Assembly: GCA_020002185.1 (NCBI GenBank)
Contig: CM034531.1
Span: 77,984,291-78,048,290, forward strand
Direction of reading: 5' to 3'
DNA from: Paraescarpia echinospica
Lineage: Eukaryota; Annelida; Polychaeta; Sabellida; Siboglinidae
Length of the DNA stretch: 64,000 bases
Under the pieces are notes generated by a model. That model searched no databases, was not told the origin of the DNA, and saw only the letters and a list, made by a program, of their open reading frames with translations. The position numbers and the translations under genes are program-made. Shown in pieces: positions 37,701-48,899 of this stretch; position 1 is the first letter of the stretch; each line of letters starts with the position of its first letter.

Positions 37701-39270
37701 TAATGTGTCAGTAACGACCCAGGATAATTGAACAGTTGGTTTGTATAGAGGGTGTGGCCGATAAATCGATGGGACTTGAGAAATGTTGACCACCTGTGTT
37801 ATAATTTTGGGCATCTGTATTTTATAATGTGCATACATGTATTTAGGACAATTAGATGTACCCATACCACAATTGTCAGTTTCATTTTACAAATTCATAC
37901 AGATCTATGCAATTTATGTCAGCATAAGTTATTAACATATCAATGTCTCTATATACCAGGTATATAAATATGTCATCAGTCATGTTTTTTATACAATGAC
38001 GAGACCACCCACTTATCTCATCTGCGTTGTGTACAATGATGACATCACCAACTTATTTGTGTTTGATAGCATAATGACTTCATCCACTTATCTTCTATCC
38101 TAGTGTTCAGATTGACAGCTTTTGGCAGAAGGCGTTTCTCAGTAAGTGTAGACTAGTGTGTCTACCTGATCGTCTATCAGTGTTTCTTCTCAGGAAATAT
38201 CTGGGTGGAGTAGTCTGGAACTTTGTCCACCTCCATTCTAGTATGGGCCTCCCTTATCTTTTAAACTATAATTAGTTTATTTACTACATGTGATGTGTAA
38301 TTAATTAGTGAGTTATTAAATATAAAATAAGGTGTATTTTGGATCAAATAGGCCCACATCTGCTAGTTGAGTGCCCCAGTCAACAAGAAAGTAGGCCACT
38401 GCTGTGAATGGGTTCCTGCTTTCAATACAGTAGAATAATAAATAACATTGAAATTCGGTATTTTGTGAGTTACAAGATAAATGCTTGTTATGCTTACCTT
38501 GTAGTGCATATAGTGTGTATTATGCCAAGTGAATAATCAGGCGTAAGGTTTCACAGGCAGTTATACCCATTTGTCTGCCATTTTGTTGACTTCATCGGCA
38601 GAATTTTTGACAGGAGGCCTATCCCGTTAAACGTTATGTACTGCTGGGAATTTGTGAATCCTACCGAGGACAATGGGATGTGTTGCACTAGTGTCACCCT
38701 CTAGGCTGTAATACGTGCCTGGTAGTGTCGGCGACTTCCCACACCCTTCTTTCCAACCACCTCTGTCTCTCCCATCTCCATCCGTGTCTCTCTTGAGGGT
38801 AGATGAAATTGCCATGTCTATTGTTTGCTGATGTCTCTGTCTGAAGGGGCGGCTTTGTCTCACTGGCTGTATGTAGACAGTGAATTATACAGTGAGTGGT
38901 ATGTGTAAAAGTAGGCTAGGATGAGTGACTCAAACAACCCATGCCATTGTGTCTGATGTCTGCAGGGAGGTATTCATTTCAAGTCTCTGACAGTCACTCT
39001 CCCAATCTAATTAATTATGTTGTGCAAAATCCTTTCTGCCCATAAAATAGTTTCAGACACATGTATGTATGTAGTACATGTATATACATACATATACTTG
39101 TTGTTGCCAAGTAGGCCTACTGAGGAAGGTTTTACAATAAAAGTAAAATGATCAAGTCATTGACTTTGCCACTAGATGTCCAGCTATGGCCAGTAGGGTC
39201 CAGTGTTGTCATAGGTAGTCAGTGTCATAACACTGGTGTGTGTTGGATGCCCAGCTGGGGTAGAGATAGT

Positions 39271-39392
39271 CACCAGATGGTGCTAGTTGCAGTGGTGTGA
39301 ATCTTTAAGATCAGTCCACTGAATAGATCACTATCCCGTAATCATGGACCCAGACAGAGGTGACTGTGCCCACCACTGCTGCCATCTACTGG
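39271..39392. promoter_or_regulatory. Two CTCF-core-like motifs
   Basis: caccagatggtgct at 39271-39284 (plus), and ctgccatctactgg at 39379-39392, which reads CCAGTAGATGGCAG on minus. Both resemble the conserved CTCF core CCASYAGRKGGCRS. Factor occupancy is inference. Confidence 0.35.
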
Positions 39393-39775
39393 ACATGTCT
39401 GTAGTGAAATCTTCAGATATGTGCATCAGCTATAAAAGGGTTTGCTGAAGTTGGTTTCAATGAAATTATAATAATCAAAGTACTGTATCCACATTAATCA
39501 ATTGTGGTGTATCTGGTATTCACAGATTACTACTGCAGTTGCATACTTTTTCATAGGTAATGTCTGCACTCTGCAAGATATTATTCTGGCTGCTATTCTT
39601 GTTGAATTCTGGCAGAGACAATACGCCCTAACCTACTGTCACAAATAATGTATGGGGTGCCACCTAATGTAAACATAAACAACAATATAAAAATACTTTA
39701 TGTTGCAACGACAACAACATCCACAAAGTTCTATGAACACTGCTCTTTTCTAAACTCATCCTGTCATATTTTGTG

Positions 39776-39820
39776 CATATATATATATATATAAATACTG
39801 TATATATATATATATATAGG
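39776..39820. repeat. (TA)n-rich tract
   Basis: Two alternating TA runs separated by 'aaatactg', giving a nearly self-complementary AT-rich segment. Confidence 0.85.
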
Positions 39821-40054
39821 TTGATGTGGGGTGCAGTAGCAGTGTTTCGAAAATCTCACTGTCAGTTGAATGGACCATATAAAATATATATATTGTCACA
39901 TATGCTCTTTATTTGTGCTACCTTTTGAAGAGTGAACAGTTTTGATAACTCACATTGCCTCAGTTCACTCCGCTGTATAAACAAAGTGGAGTTGTTGGAA
40001 TAAATCTGCCAGAGATGAAATGCTTTGAGCCAGGGACTAAATGCCTTTACATTG

Positions 40055-40134
40055 ACGTGTTGTCTTCATGTGAGACGTGTTGTCTTCATGTGAGACGTGT
40101 TGTCTTCATGTGAGATGTGTTGTCTTCATGTGAG
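40055..40134 (+). repeat. 20-bp tandem repeat ending just before a 3' splice site
   Basis: Unit ACGTGTTGTCTTCATGTGAG occurs at 40055, 40075, 40095 and (one change) 40115. A partial unit runs into tgtgtgcattgcag, the acceptor of the exon at 40150. The repeat therefore supplies most of the terminal 95 bp of the intron. Confidence 0.95.
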
Positions 40135-40149
40135 CTGTGTGCATTGCAG

Positions 40150-40327
40150 GAAGAAGAAGGGTGGCCAGACTGACAGCAACTACCAGAGCTACACTGATGT
40201 CTCCTCCATTGCGTCGTACTCGTCGACACGTCCGTCGTCAGTATGCGACGCCAAGCCCATCACGAACCCAGAGCTGTGTCGACACCTGCGGATGACCAAC
40301 TCAACCAGCACACGACTCAAACCTCGT
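40150..40327 (+). CDS. CCDC177-like gene, exon 2
   Basis: 178 nt bounded by gcattgcag| and |GTGAGT; it enters in phase 2 and leaves in phase 0. It encodes a Lys-rich start (KKKGGQ) and then a Ser/Thr/Tyr-rich linker (SYTDVSSIASYSSTRPSS) ending STRLKPR. No domain is recognised. It is probably a flexible segment ahead of the coiled coil (residues about 123-182 in the model). Confidence 0.8.
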
Positions 40328-40886
40328 GTGAGTCACTCATTCCAATCTCTCTTAGCTTGTGTGTTCGGTTAGACATTTCCCTCAAGGTGGCAGCACTGTT
40401 TTTTTTTATTGTGGTGCAATGTTTGAATGTGATGGCCTATCCAATGGGAGGTATGCCACACAATGGATCTGGCATACGTACAATGTTTTTTTTTATAATA
40501 TAAAATGTATATGTAAAATTGTTACAGCCTGTATTGATGGATAGAAAGAATATTTTGAACTAAGCCATTCTTTTGGGGTCTGTCAATTTAAGTTTAGTCA
40601 GTTATCAAACAATGTAACAAGTTTGAATGGATTACCATTAACGTTTTTTGCAAAATTTTATGTGAATTAATCAGATAATTTGTGTTTTTATTAATTCTGC
40701 ATTATATTTTGTATTGTTAATGGTGGCTTTCTGTGTTTTGGGATGCTGCTGAAAACATCCTCAAAATCTGGTTTTATCCGGTAAACTTAAATTTTGGTCG
40801 GGAAACTCTTGGAAAGTAAATTACTATGTGAGCTTTCAACCTCTGCCCTTTGGCCGTATCCCATGTGCTCATTCCTGTCTCTCTAG

Positions 40887-40937
40887 CGGTCAGCCACTTT
40901 TACTGGACGACACTCTGCACCAGTCGTGCGATCATCC
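40887..40937 (+). CDS. CCDC177-like gene, micro-exon 3 (51 bp)
   Basis: Bounded by cctgtctctctag| and |GTGAGT, both strong, with phase 0 at each end, so it can be included or skipped without shifting the frame. It encodes 17 residues, Ser/Arg-rich, beginning RSATFTGRHS. The frame stays open past the donor to a TAA near 41079 with coding-like content, so a read-through or longer isoform is possible. Too short to stand out as an ORF; it was found by splice and phase matching. Confidence 0.65.
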
Positions 40938-40968
40938 GTGAGTACTGCCTCGTCATATCGCAATCTTC

Positions 40969-40982
40969 GTTACCATGGCAAC
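40969..40982. promoter_or_regulatory. Perfect palindromic RFX X-box-like site
   Basis: GTTACCATGGCAAC matches the RFX X-box pattern (GTNRCC-N0-3-RGYAAC) on both half sites. It lies 32 bp downstream of micro-exon 3. RFX factors are established regulators of ciliary genes; function here is inference. Confidence 0.45.
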
Positions 40983-42559
40983 AACAGTGGGCGCATGGGG
41001 ACTTCTGCACGGTGGCTCCCTCTCACTGTCTCTGATTACGATTTTGGTTTTGCATTTGGTGAAAAAATAAAATTGTAAGTTGTGGTAGTTGAAGTAATAA
41101 TGAGAGAAAGGGACAGCTGCCGTGTAGGTCCTCTATACCTCTACACCGCACAGTAGCCATCATGTCATGCGTGATGGGGGTGATAGATAAAATAGGTGCT
41201 TCTTAATGATAACATCTTATCTGGGAATAATGTGAGGTCTCGTCCGTATATTAGTGCAGCACCGTAATAATAATATCTGCAGGTGTACCGGACAAAATGT
41301 ATGGAAAAACCGGACTGGTATGTATCTAACTGCTTTCTAACCAATAGGCACTGATGGCGTCAGGTAAACACAATGCGATGTAGGTAAGATGTATGTCACT
41401 AGTTTCAGCAAGCACAAGTTACCATTCATTGTCTGTGAGACAAAGATGACTAGATCTGCCTTTTCTAGCTTCATGCAGTCATTTGAGATGTACATTATCT
41501 GTTGGGTGACACGTAAGACAGTTCATTGGTCTTATTAAGTTGTAGTAAGTTCAACAGATGATGTGGAATAATAAATGTTCTTAATCGTTAGTGTATTGGA
41601 TAATAAATTGTAACTGTACCAAATTCAAATGGCAAGATTACCATGTTTTGTTACTGATTCATTCAGTTTATTTTGTCTATTGCAAATCAGGTTAATTGGT
41701 ATTCACAATAAAAGTTTGATGTTTAAACTTTTGTTTTTATTGGGAAAATGTGAAGAAAAAAACAGTTTATTGACAGTTTATTTCACATATTGCAAATCAG
41801 GTTAATTGATATTCACATGGGCAGTGTTAATAAAATTATGTAATTTGCACAGTCAGTTAAATAAGAATGCATTTATTTATTGAAAACAGAAAGAACTGAC
41901 TTTGATGATCAGGAAATTTGGGAAAGTTAATAGCCTTGCTGTGCTGTTTCCTGCAAGCTTTCAACTCAGCCAAGTGACAAATAATATAATAGTTTGTCCA
42001 ATGGTATCGTCAATATTAAATAACATATTTGCACAAACCAGCTTGTGTGTCATAGTGACTACTACAAAGGTTTGATTTTTTGGGGAAATGATCCTAAGAT
42101 GACAAAAAAATTTAACTGAATAATTGTGAAGCTGCTTTAAACTGTTGTATGAAAGGAAGATGACTTTCTTTAAAAAAACTAATCTTGGTGAAGATTAAGT
42201 GAAACACCTGATGCCAGTTGAATAGGCTGTGAATGTCATTTGAGCTTTGGAAAGACTAAAAAGTTTAAGTTCCTTTGACAAAATACAGGCATGACACGTA
42301 CAGCAGAGCCATGGTGAATGGCTGATATGTGAAACTTGTGACACATGAAATATATTACAGTCTGCTTTCTAACAATTTCCAACCTCCACAACGCAGCATA
42401 CTTAGCCACAATAGCACCAGGCTGTACGAGTTCACCTCATCTTTTGTCTATTCTGTGTCACATATTTTAGTTGTTATTTTGACAAGACCAAATATTTGTC
42501 TTTGTGTGTATGCGACTGTGCTTGTATGTGTGCACCATGCATGCATGTTGATATCAGGC
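40983..42559 (+). other. Intron, no gene seen
   Basis: AT-rich non-coding sequence. It contains a direct duplication around 41667-41710 and 41777-41820 ('attgcaaatcaggttaatt', 'attcaca') about 110 bp apart. I also see an imperfect palindrome near 41706-41743. Confidence 0.55.
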
Positions 42560-42845
42560 TGTCCGTGCCATCAGATAAGCGCCAGTGTTGTCGCAAGGCT
42601 GCAACAAGAAGGACACTATCTGTGGATCTGTTCGTTGACATGCGATCAGATGTCGGCTGAACGGGCCATTTAACACGGCCTGTACCAGACAATCAGCATC
42701 CTATGTGTTTGTTCTCTCCCCTCTCGGCACGCATTCTGTTCATTCCATGCCAGCAACTTACACCATGTCCCCAGCGTCACTGCTAACCAGTCTCTCGCAC
42801 TGTCAACGTCGCGTCGTGCAGTGTCAGAGTCACCTGTTTAGATTT
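42560..42845 (+). other. Coding-like island without a resolvable exon
   Basis: Composition here is less AT-rich and CpG-bearing, unlike the flanking intron. There are good pyrimidine tracts before AG (for example the one ending ccatgccag at about 42752) and peptide-like open stretches in more than one frame. No acceptor/donor pair both fits the phase-0 neighbours and has good consensus, so I do not add it to the gene model. Confidence 0.25.
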
Positions 42846-43242
42846 TGCATTAAATCGAAGGTTAAACGACAGTGACATCAGGTGATGGTTTATCGCGGGT
42901 GAGTATGATTGCGACGGGTGACCAGTGTGTTTTTTCAAGGTCAGGTGCGGTTAGGTGGGGTGCATAACCTTGTCTTGTTTTTTAGTTCAGAGAGTGAATA
43001 TGCTAGGGTCTGGTTCACACGTGTGAGAGGTTGTCTGGGTGTGTGTCTGTGAGCTCCAACAGGTTTACAGTTTTTTTTTGCTATACCTGACATCTCTGAA
43101 GCCAACTGGAGGACTAATGCATGATTCAACGACCCTTCCTGTGGGAGTTAATTAATTGTAAAATTTATTGATTGTTTGATTTAGTGCAGGCAGCCCTGGA
43201 AGGTCTGTTGCCGCTGTATGTCACCAGATGGCACTTTGGATC

Positions 43243-43273
<31 letters not shown>

Positions 43274-43329
43274 TGTGACAGGACCAGAGGATGATGTTGT
43301 CACACAGCAATATGTACATAGCATTGCAT

Positions 43330-43925
43330 CATGTCTGTTTATGTGATGCCTGTTTTATGACATCTATATATGACATGACCATTCTGTGCCATATGTTTGT
43401 ATGACAAGACCATTCTATTGTGTGCATGTGTGACAGGGCAGAAGATAATGTAACAGCATTTTTTGACATCTGTGTATGACATAACCAAATGACATTGTGT
43501 GTGCTTGACAGGACCAGAAAGTGATGTTGTGTTGTTATGACGTCTGTGTTTGTGACAAGGCATTGTATGATGTCTATGTATATGTGATAGGACCATTGTG
43601 TGATGTCTGTGCATGTAACATGGTCACTGTGTGACGTCAGAATGACAGGACCATTGTATGATGTCTGTGCATGCGACAGGACCATTGTAAGGCAGTTGTG
43701 TGTCTAACAGACCCAATGTATGACAGTTGTGTGTCTGACAGGACCATTGTATGACGGTTGTGTGTCTGACGGGACCATTGTTTGATGGTTATGTCTGACA
43801 GGCCCATTGTATGATGGTTGTTTGACTGACAGGACTATTGTATGATGGTTGTATGTCTGACAGGACCATTGTCTGACGGTTGTGAGTCTGACAGGACCAT
43901 TGTAAGATGGTTGTATGTCTGACAG
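43330..43925 (+). repeat. About 31-bp tandem repeat carrying copies of a 3' splice acceptor
   Basis: Degenerate to the left, regular at the right. From 43737 six consecutive units of 29-31 bp begin gacaggaccattgt and end in ggttgtatgtct or a variant. The true acceptor and first exon bases (tctgacag|gacca) are the same sequence, so the array repeats the acceptor plus the first five exon bases and ends exactly at the real exon. Confidence 0.93.
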
Positions 43926-44102
43926 GACCAGAAGATCCTTGAGCTGATGCTGGCCAAGAGGGAGGAGCAGTTGATGGAGAACCAGCGAAGGGATGCAGCC
44001 CACCGCAAGTGGGCTTTGGAGCGGGATCGCTCAGCGTCAGCCGGCGGTGTGTTGCGCAGGGACCGGCGCTTGGTCATGAGTGGCGACCGCAAGAGGGACC
44101 AG
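43926..44102 (+). CDS. CCDC177-like gene, exon 4: start of the coiled-coil domain
   Basis: 177 nt, bounded by tgtctgacag| and CAG|GTGAGT, phase 0 at both ends, 59 residues. It opens DQKILELMLAKREEQL followed by an AAHRKWALER motif. From knowledge of the family, vertebrate CCDC177 has a closely similar segment (a KI-LMLAR-EELL stretch, then AAH-WEL-R) at the start of its DUF4659 coiled coil. This is the clearest family signature in the window. The rest is basic and charged. Confidence 0.9.
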
Positions 44103-44114
44103 GTGAGTGCTGCC

Positions 44115-44297
44115 GTTGCCATAGCAATGAAGGACTATGGTCACCATAGCAATGAGTGTATCATGGTCACTATAGGATGAGTGCACTGTGATCACCATAG
44201 CAATGGTTGCCATAGAAACATGTTTAGTGCACCAAAGTCACTAGAGCACCTATGGCGGCCAGAAATGGGTTCACCATTGCTGTAGTGCCATAGCAAC
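44115..44297. promoter_or_regulatory. Cluster of five RFX X-box-like motifs
   Basis: GTTGCCATAGCAAT (44115-44128), GTCACCATAGCAAT (44140-44153), ATCACCATAGCAAT (44191-44204), GTTGCCATAGAAAC (44206-44219) and GTGCCATAGCAAC (44285-44297). All sit within 185 bp right after exon 4. They match the X-box layout with small deviations. They may also be a degenerate local repeat that happens to look like X-boxes. Confidence 0.45.
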
Positions 44298-44845
44298 AAG
44301 TGCACAATGGTAGTGGGTGCACATTTGTCACTGTAGCATACCTCCCCAGGAAACATGCTATGACGGGTTTCATGTTATTCAGTATTGTTGGTTACCAATA
44401 TTATCATGTCAAGCTGTAACTTAATTCATTTTTTTCCAGTTAAATTGTTGGATCACAAGTTTGCTTTTTGTCTTAAAAAACTAGAAATGTGATAGGAAAC
44501 ATTTATCATATAAGGGCATTAAATTATTTCACTAGATTCAGCTTAGCTTGCAGGTTTTTGTGAATTTTGCTGCATTTTACTTTGTTGTTGCCCTCTTTGT
44601 TTAGCATGCCCTGATGCTCTGACAAAGACATCTCTTGCGTAATTGTTTACACATTATACTTATGCAGACAGAGAACATGGAGCATAGATTGATAACCATC
44701 ACAGGTTAAAAGGCCAGTTGCACGGCTACTGGAAGCTCCTGCTTGTTAACTTGTCATTACCTGTGTCTTGCACATGCTTCCTTCTTGCATGCTTTAATTA
44801 ATATAATGATGTAAGTTGTTTTCGTATTTGAAGTATATCATGTTG
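44298..44845 (+). other. Intron, no gene seen
   Basis: AT-rich non-coding sequence with no distinct structure. Confidence 0.6.
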
Positions 44846-44961
44846 GTGTAGCGGCGTGCCAGAGATGTAGTCGTGTAGCGGCGTGCCAGAGATGTAGTCG
44901 TGTAGCGGCGTGCCAGAGATGTAGTCGTGTAGCGGAGTGCCAGAGATGTAGTCGTGTAGCG
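44846..44961 (+). repeat. 27-bp tandem repeat, 4.3 copies, 50 bp upstream of an exon
   Basis: Unit 'gtgtagcggcgtgcc' + 'agagatgtagtc' starts at 44846, 44873, 44900 and 44927, with a partial copy at 44954. One copy has G to A (gcggagtgcc). The array ends 49 bp before the exon at 45011. Confidence 0.95.
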
Positions 44962-45010
44962 GACAGGTCATTGATAGCTGTGTAATCTTTGATATTCCCT
45001 TCGCCCTCAG

Positions 45011-45067
45011 AATTCCACCCCGACAAGTCGACAGAGGCCGACCAGTATAGACCATCGACACAGTCGC
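45011..45067 (+). CDS. CCDC177-like gene, micro-exon 5 (57 bp)
   Basis: Bounded by tattcccttcgccctcag| and |GTAAGC, phase 0 at both ends, 19 residues beginning NSTPTSRQRPTS. Ser/Thr/Arg-rich with no domain; it looks like a phosphorylatable linker inserted in the charged region. Strong splice sites and correct phase support it although the ORF is short. As a symmetric exon it can be skipped without frame change. Confidence 0.75.
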
Positions 45068-45749
45068 GTAAGCATCAGTGTGGACGTAGACTGGACACAG
45101 TAGAATAGGCTTGACCACTGTAAATAAATAAGGACAGGTAGTAGCTGTGTAATTTCTGGAAGAAGGGCATCACTCGTCGGCCATTTTATTTCCACATATA
45201 ATTTGACACATTTGAGTTAATTTGTCAACAGGTGGCACCATGTGTATCACTGTATAGGCCAGTCATTTGGACTTAATTAATCTGATGCGGATCTTAAGTT
45301 AATCAGTGGCACCATTTACTAGATTGTACACATGTATGACATTTGTTAGTAATTTAAGAACATGGTTGGCAAGCAACTGTAGTCTACAATTACTTAATTA
45401 TTGTAAAAATGTGTAGCAATGTAATCATGATGTTGAATTCAAGACATGTAAACAAGGCCAAACAATTCATGATTTACAAATTTTTTCAATTGTCCACAAT
45501 TTTTGTCGTGGTTAGGGGGTAAATATACACAAATTGCAATAATCTTAAAAAGAGGATGTCTGTGACTGGACCACTGATCTATTGGAGTATCACAAAGACA
45601 TTGGAAAGCTATATATATATATTATTAAGAACATTTATTATTCCACATCATCTCCTTTCTACATTTCGACACATTAACACTGATCAAGTAATTGATGGAC
45701 AATTCTTAAAATCTCTAATTGATAAAATCATCACTCTTTGTTCTCTTAA
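45068..45749 (+). other. Intron segment before LINE, no gene seen
   Basis: AT-rich. It includes a CTCF-core-like caacaggtggcacc at 45226-45239 and may include unrecognised 5' parts of the LINE near 45550-45750. Confidence 0.5.
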
Positions 45750-45903
45750 AAATGTCGGTTAACACTGAAGAATTTTTAAGAAGGCGGCATCAAAGAAAAC
45801 GACATAACAAAAATTATAAATCTAAGGAAAATTCCATTAATATTAAAAGTAAATACCATACTGTTGAGGACTTAAAAAGACATTTCTAAAAAGGCACACA
45901 AAT

Positions 45904-46720
45904 AAGTTAACAATCTTAAGCCTAAACATAGATTCTCTGAGCTCAAAAATTGATGAACTTGCTGAATCAAATGTACAAATAGATGTAATTTGTTTACAGG
46001 AAGCAAGAATTGGAAAACATACGGACACACAACATCTTAATCTAAACAATTATACCATGACAACACAGGCATCCACAGACAAATGTTCTAAGAAAGAAGG
46101 GCTAGTCACATATGTATCTAATAACATTACAATATCAAACTACAAATCATATGATACATACTCAACCTGGGAAGCATTATGGCTAGGCATTGTTGATAAT
46201 TCAGATAAAAAGATAATAATTTATAACATCTACAAGCCCCCAAACAACAACAACCATGCCTCGATTGAACTATTTATTCAGGAATTCAATCCTATACTCG
46301 TAGACATAAACAAGAGTGCCAAAATGTAATGTTAACAGGTGACTTCAACATAGATCTTTTGAAACTTAACTTGAATGAAAAATTCTATGATTCTCTGTCC
46401 AAAATAGACCTCCTGCCTGTTAGAATTCTTCCTACAAGAATGTCAAGGAGAAATGCAACACTGATTGACCAAATGCACTGTAAATCACCAAACCCTCTTA
46501 CTATAGCAGATAGTGGCATATTGGCTACAAAAATCTCTAATCACATGGCAATATTTGCTGCGCTTAATTTCAATATCATTAAAACATATACTGTAACCAA
46601 TAAAATTAGCACGAGATCATTCACTGGGAGAAACATTCATGGTTTTACCAACGAATTTGGAAATATAAACTGGCATCAAGTCTTTGATCACAATCTAACA
46701 GCATCCACTCATATCGTATG
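45904..46720 (+). pseudogene. Broken LINE APE-like endonuclease
   Basis: Reading frames switch near 46327 and end near 46720. Recognisable pieces include ILSLNIDSLSSK, VICLQEARIG, IYNIYKPPNN and LTGDFNIDLLK, which correspond to the N-terminal Asn, catalytic Glu (LQE) and GDFN blocks of LINE endonucleases. Frameshifts make it non-functional. Confidence 0.85.
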
Positions 46721-47089
46721 ATAACAAATTCTCCACCAGGCTAGAGGAGGTAATGAACAATCATTTCCCATTGAAAGATGTTAAGTTTAATAAATACAAA
46801 CACAAGAAGTCAAAATGGATGACTTATGATCTCCTAACTAAAATAAAAAAGCGAGATAAACTGTACATGGAAGTACACATGACAAATCCTAACTCGAGCA
46901 TAAACAAACTAGAATCAGTAGAGTTGGACAATATAACAAAGGAAGTAAGGAGACTAAAACGTAAAGAAAAGGCTGCTTACTACAACCTACAATTTAGTAA
47001 ATATAGGAACGACATAAAAAAACATGGGAAAACATAACTGATGTTATCCGAAAATCAAAAAAAAAGAAACAACTACCGACATATTTCAA

Positions 47090-48899
47090 TGTAAATGAAG
47101 CCAAGATAACAGATAAAAAAGAAATAGCAACACAATTCAACAACTTCTTTATAAATATTGGACCTCAACTTGCAAATAAATTAAGCATTAATGGAAAACC
47201 TGGATTCAAATTGTACCTAGATAAAATAACAGAAGATTCTAACTTCCAATTTACACTGGTTGATGAAAATGATACAAAAAATATAATAAATAATCTAAAG
47301 CCGAAAACAAGTATAGGAAATGACAACATTTCTTCAATCTTACTTAAAGCTTCCATTAATGTCATTGCCAAACCCCTTACCAGTATAATTAATCAATCAC
47401 TACGCAGTGGAAAGTTTTATCAAAAACTAAAAATTGCAAAAGTAATTCCCATCCACAAAAAAAGATGATATCCATAATTTCTACAACTACAGGCCAATAT
47501 CTCTTTTGCCATGCTTATCCAAAGTCTTTGATAAAATAGTTTATTCAAAATTATTCCACTATCTCACACTTAATAAGCTCCTCCACCCTAATCAGTATGG
47601 TTTCAGAACTGAACTGTACTGAACTAGCAATAACTGAATTAGTTGACAGAATATACTTAAATCTTGACAAAAAAGGCTTGCCAATGGCTATTTCTGGATC
47701 TGTCAAAGGCTTTCGACACAATAAATTATAGAATCCTTCTCAACAAACTCAAACATTATGGCATCAAAAATACTGATGATGGTTTAAAAACTATTTACTG
47801 CACAGACAGCAATATGTAGAATTCAACCACATCAAATCACCTTTAGAAACAATCACTACTGGAGTCCCCCAAGGTTCAATTCTAGGGCCATTGTTATTCC
47901 TAATATACATTAATGATCTAGCAACAGCAAGCAAAATTTTTTTTCCAATCATGTATGCAGATGATACCACCTTGCTGAGCTCAGTAAATACTTTCACAGA
48001 TGAACAAACAAATGACTTGGCTACATCCAACAATATAAACTCAGAATTGACTAAAATAAAAGACTGGCTAGCAGTAAATAAGCTGTCACTGAATGTCGCA
48101 AAAACAAAAATGATGATTTTTCACTCGAAACAGAGAAAACTAAAGAACCACGAAATACCTAATATTAAAATCAATAGCATACCGGTCGAACCGCTGACAC
48201 AATTTAAATTTTGGAGTTATAATAGATTCAAACTTAACATGGTCTCCTCACCAAAACTATATAGCTAACAAATTATCAAGGATATGTGGCATTCTCACTA
48301 GATTAAAACACTACATACCAATATACATCCTAAAGATAATATATTCTTCACTATTTATGTCATACCTAAGCTATGGTATATTAGCATGGGGTGGCAAAAT
48401 AAACAAACAAATAAAAAACTTGAAAAACAAGCAATTAGATCTATATCAAACAGTAAATATAATTCACACAGTACACCATTACTTAAAGAACTAAAACTAT
48501 TAAAAACAGATGACCTTTATAAACTATCATGCATGAAATGTTTCTACAGATATAAAAATAAAACCGTCCCAGAATATTTCCAAGACATGTTCTACTAATG
48601 AAAATATCTATAGACCAGCAAGACAAAGAAAGGCACCTCAACACTTTACCAATACAATAAATAATTTCCCACAAAACTATAACTGTGATATCCAAATTAA
48701 ACAAACTAATACAATATACTGCCGCCTTTGTATCATACATACTATACCACATCTGCTTCAAGAAAACCTTCTTCCACAAATTGTCATGGAAAAAATTAAC
48801 ACCCATTCATATCAAGGCTTCGTAAGTTACTGCAAAACATATATCCTAAGTAAATATGACACGGAATGTGACACCAATAACTGCTACATTTGCAAATAG
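47090..48899 (+). pseudogene. Broken LINE reverse transcriptase
   Basis: Ordered pieces: [67 protein letters not shown], and the catalytic MYADDTTLL near 47955. A thumb and C-terminal region ends CDTNNCYICK before TAG at about 48899. Frame changes occur near 47466, 47620-47700, 47810 and 48212-48400. The YADD motif itself survives. Confidence 0.9.

Larger units (their letters stand above)
35021..40054 (+). other. Intron 1, 3' segment: no gene seen
   Basis: Non-coding. It contains three 44-bp units at about 37567-37700, TA-rich runs near 39776-39820 and CTCF-like motifs near 39271 and 39379. ORFs such as the one at 36469-36825 have no splice context and no recognisable domain. Confidence 0.55.
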
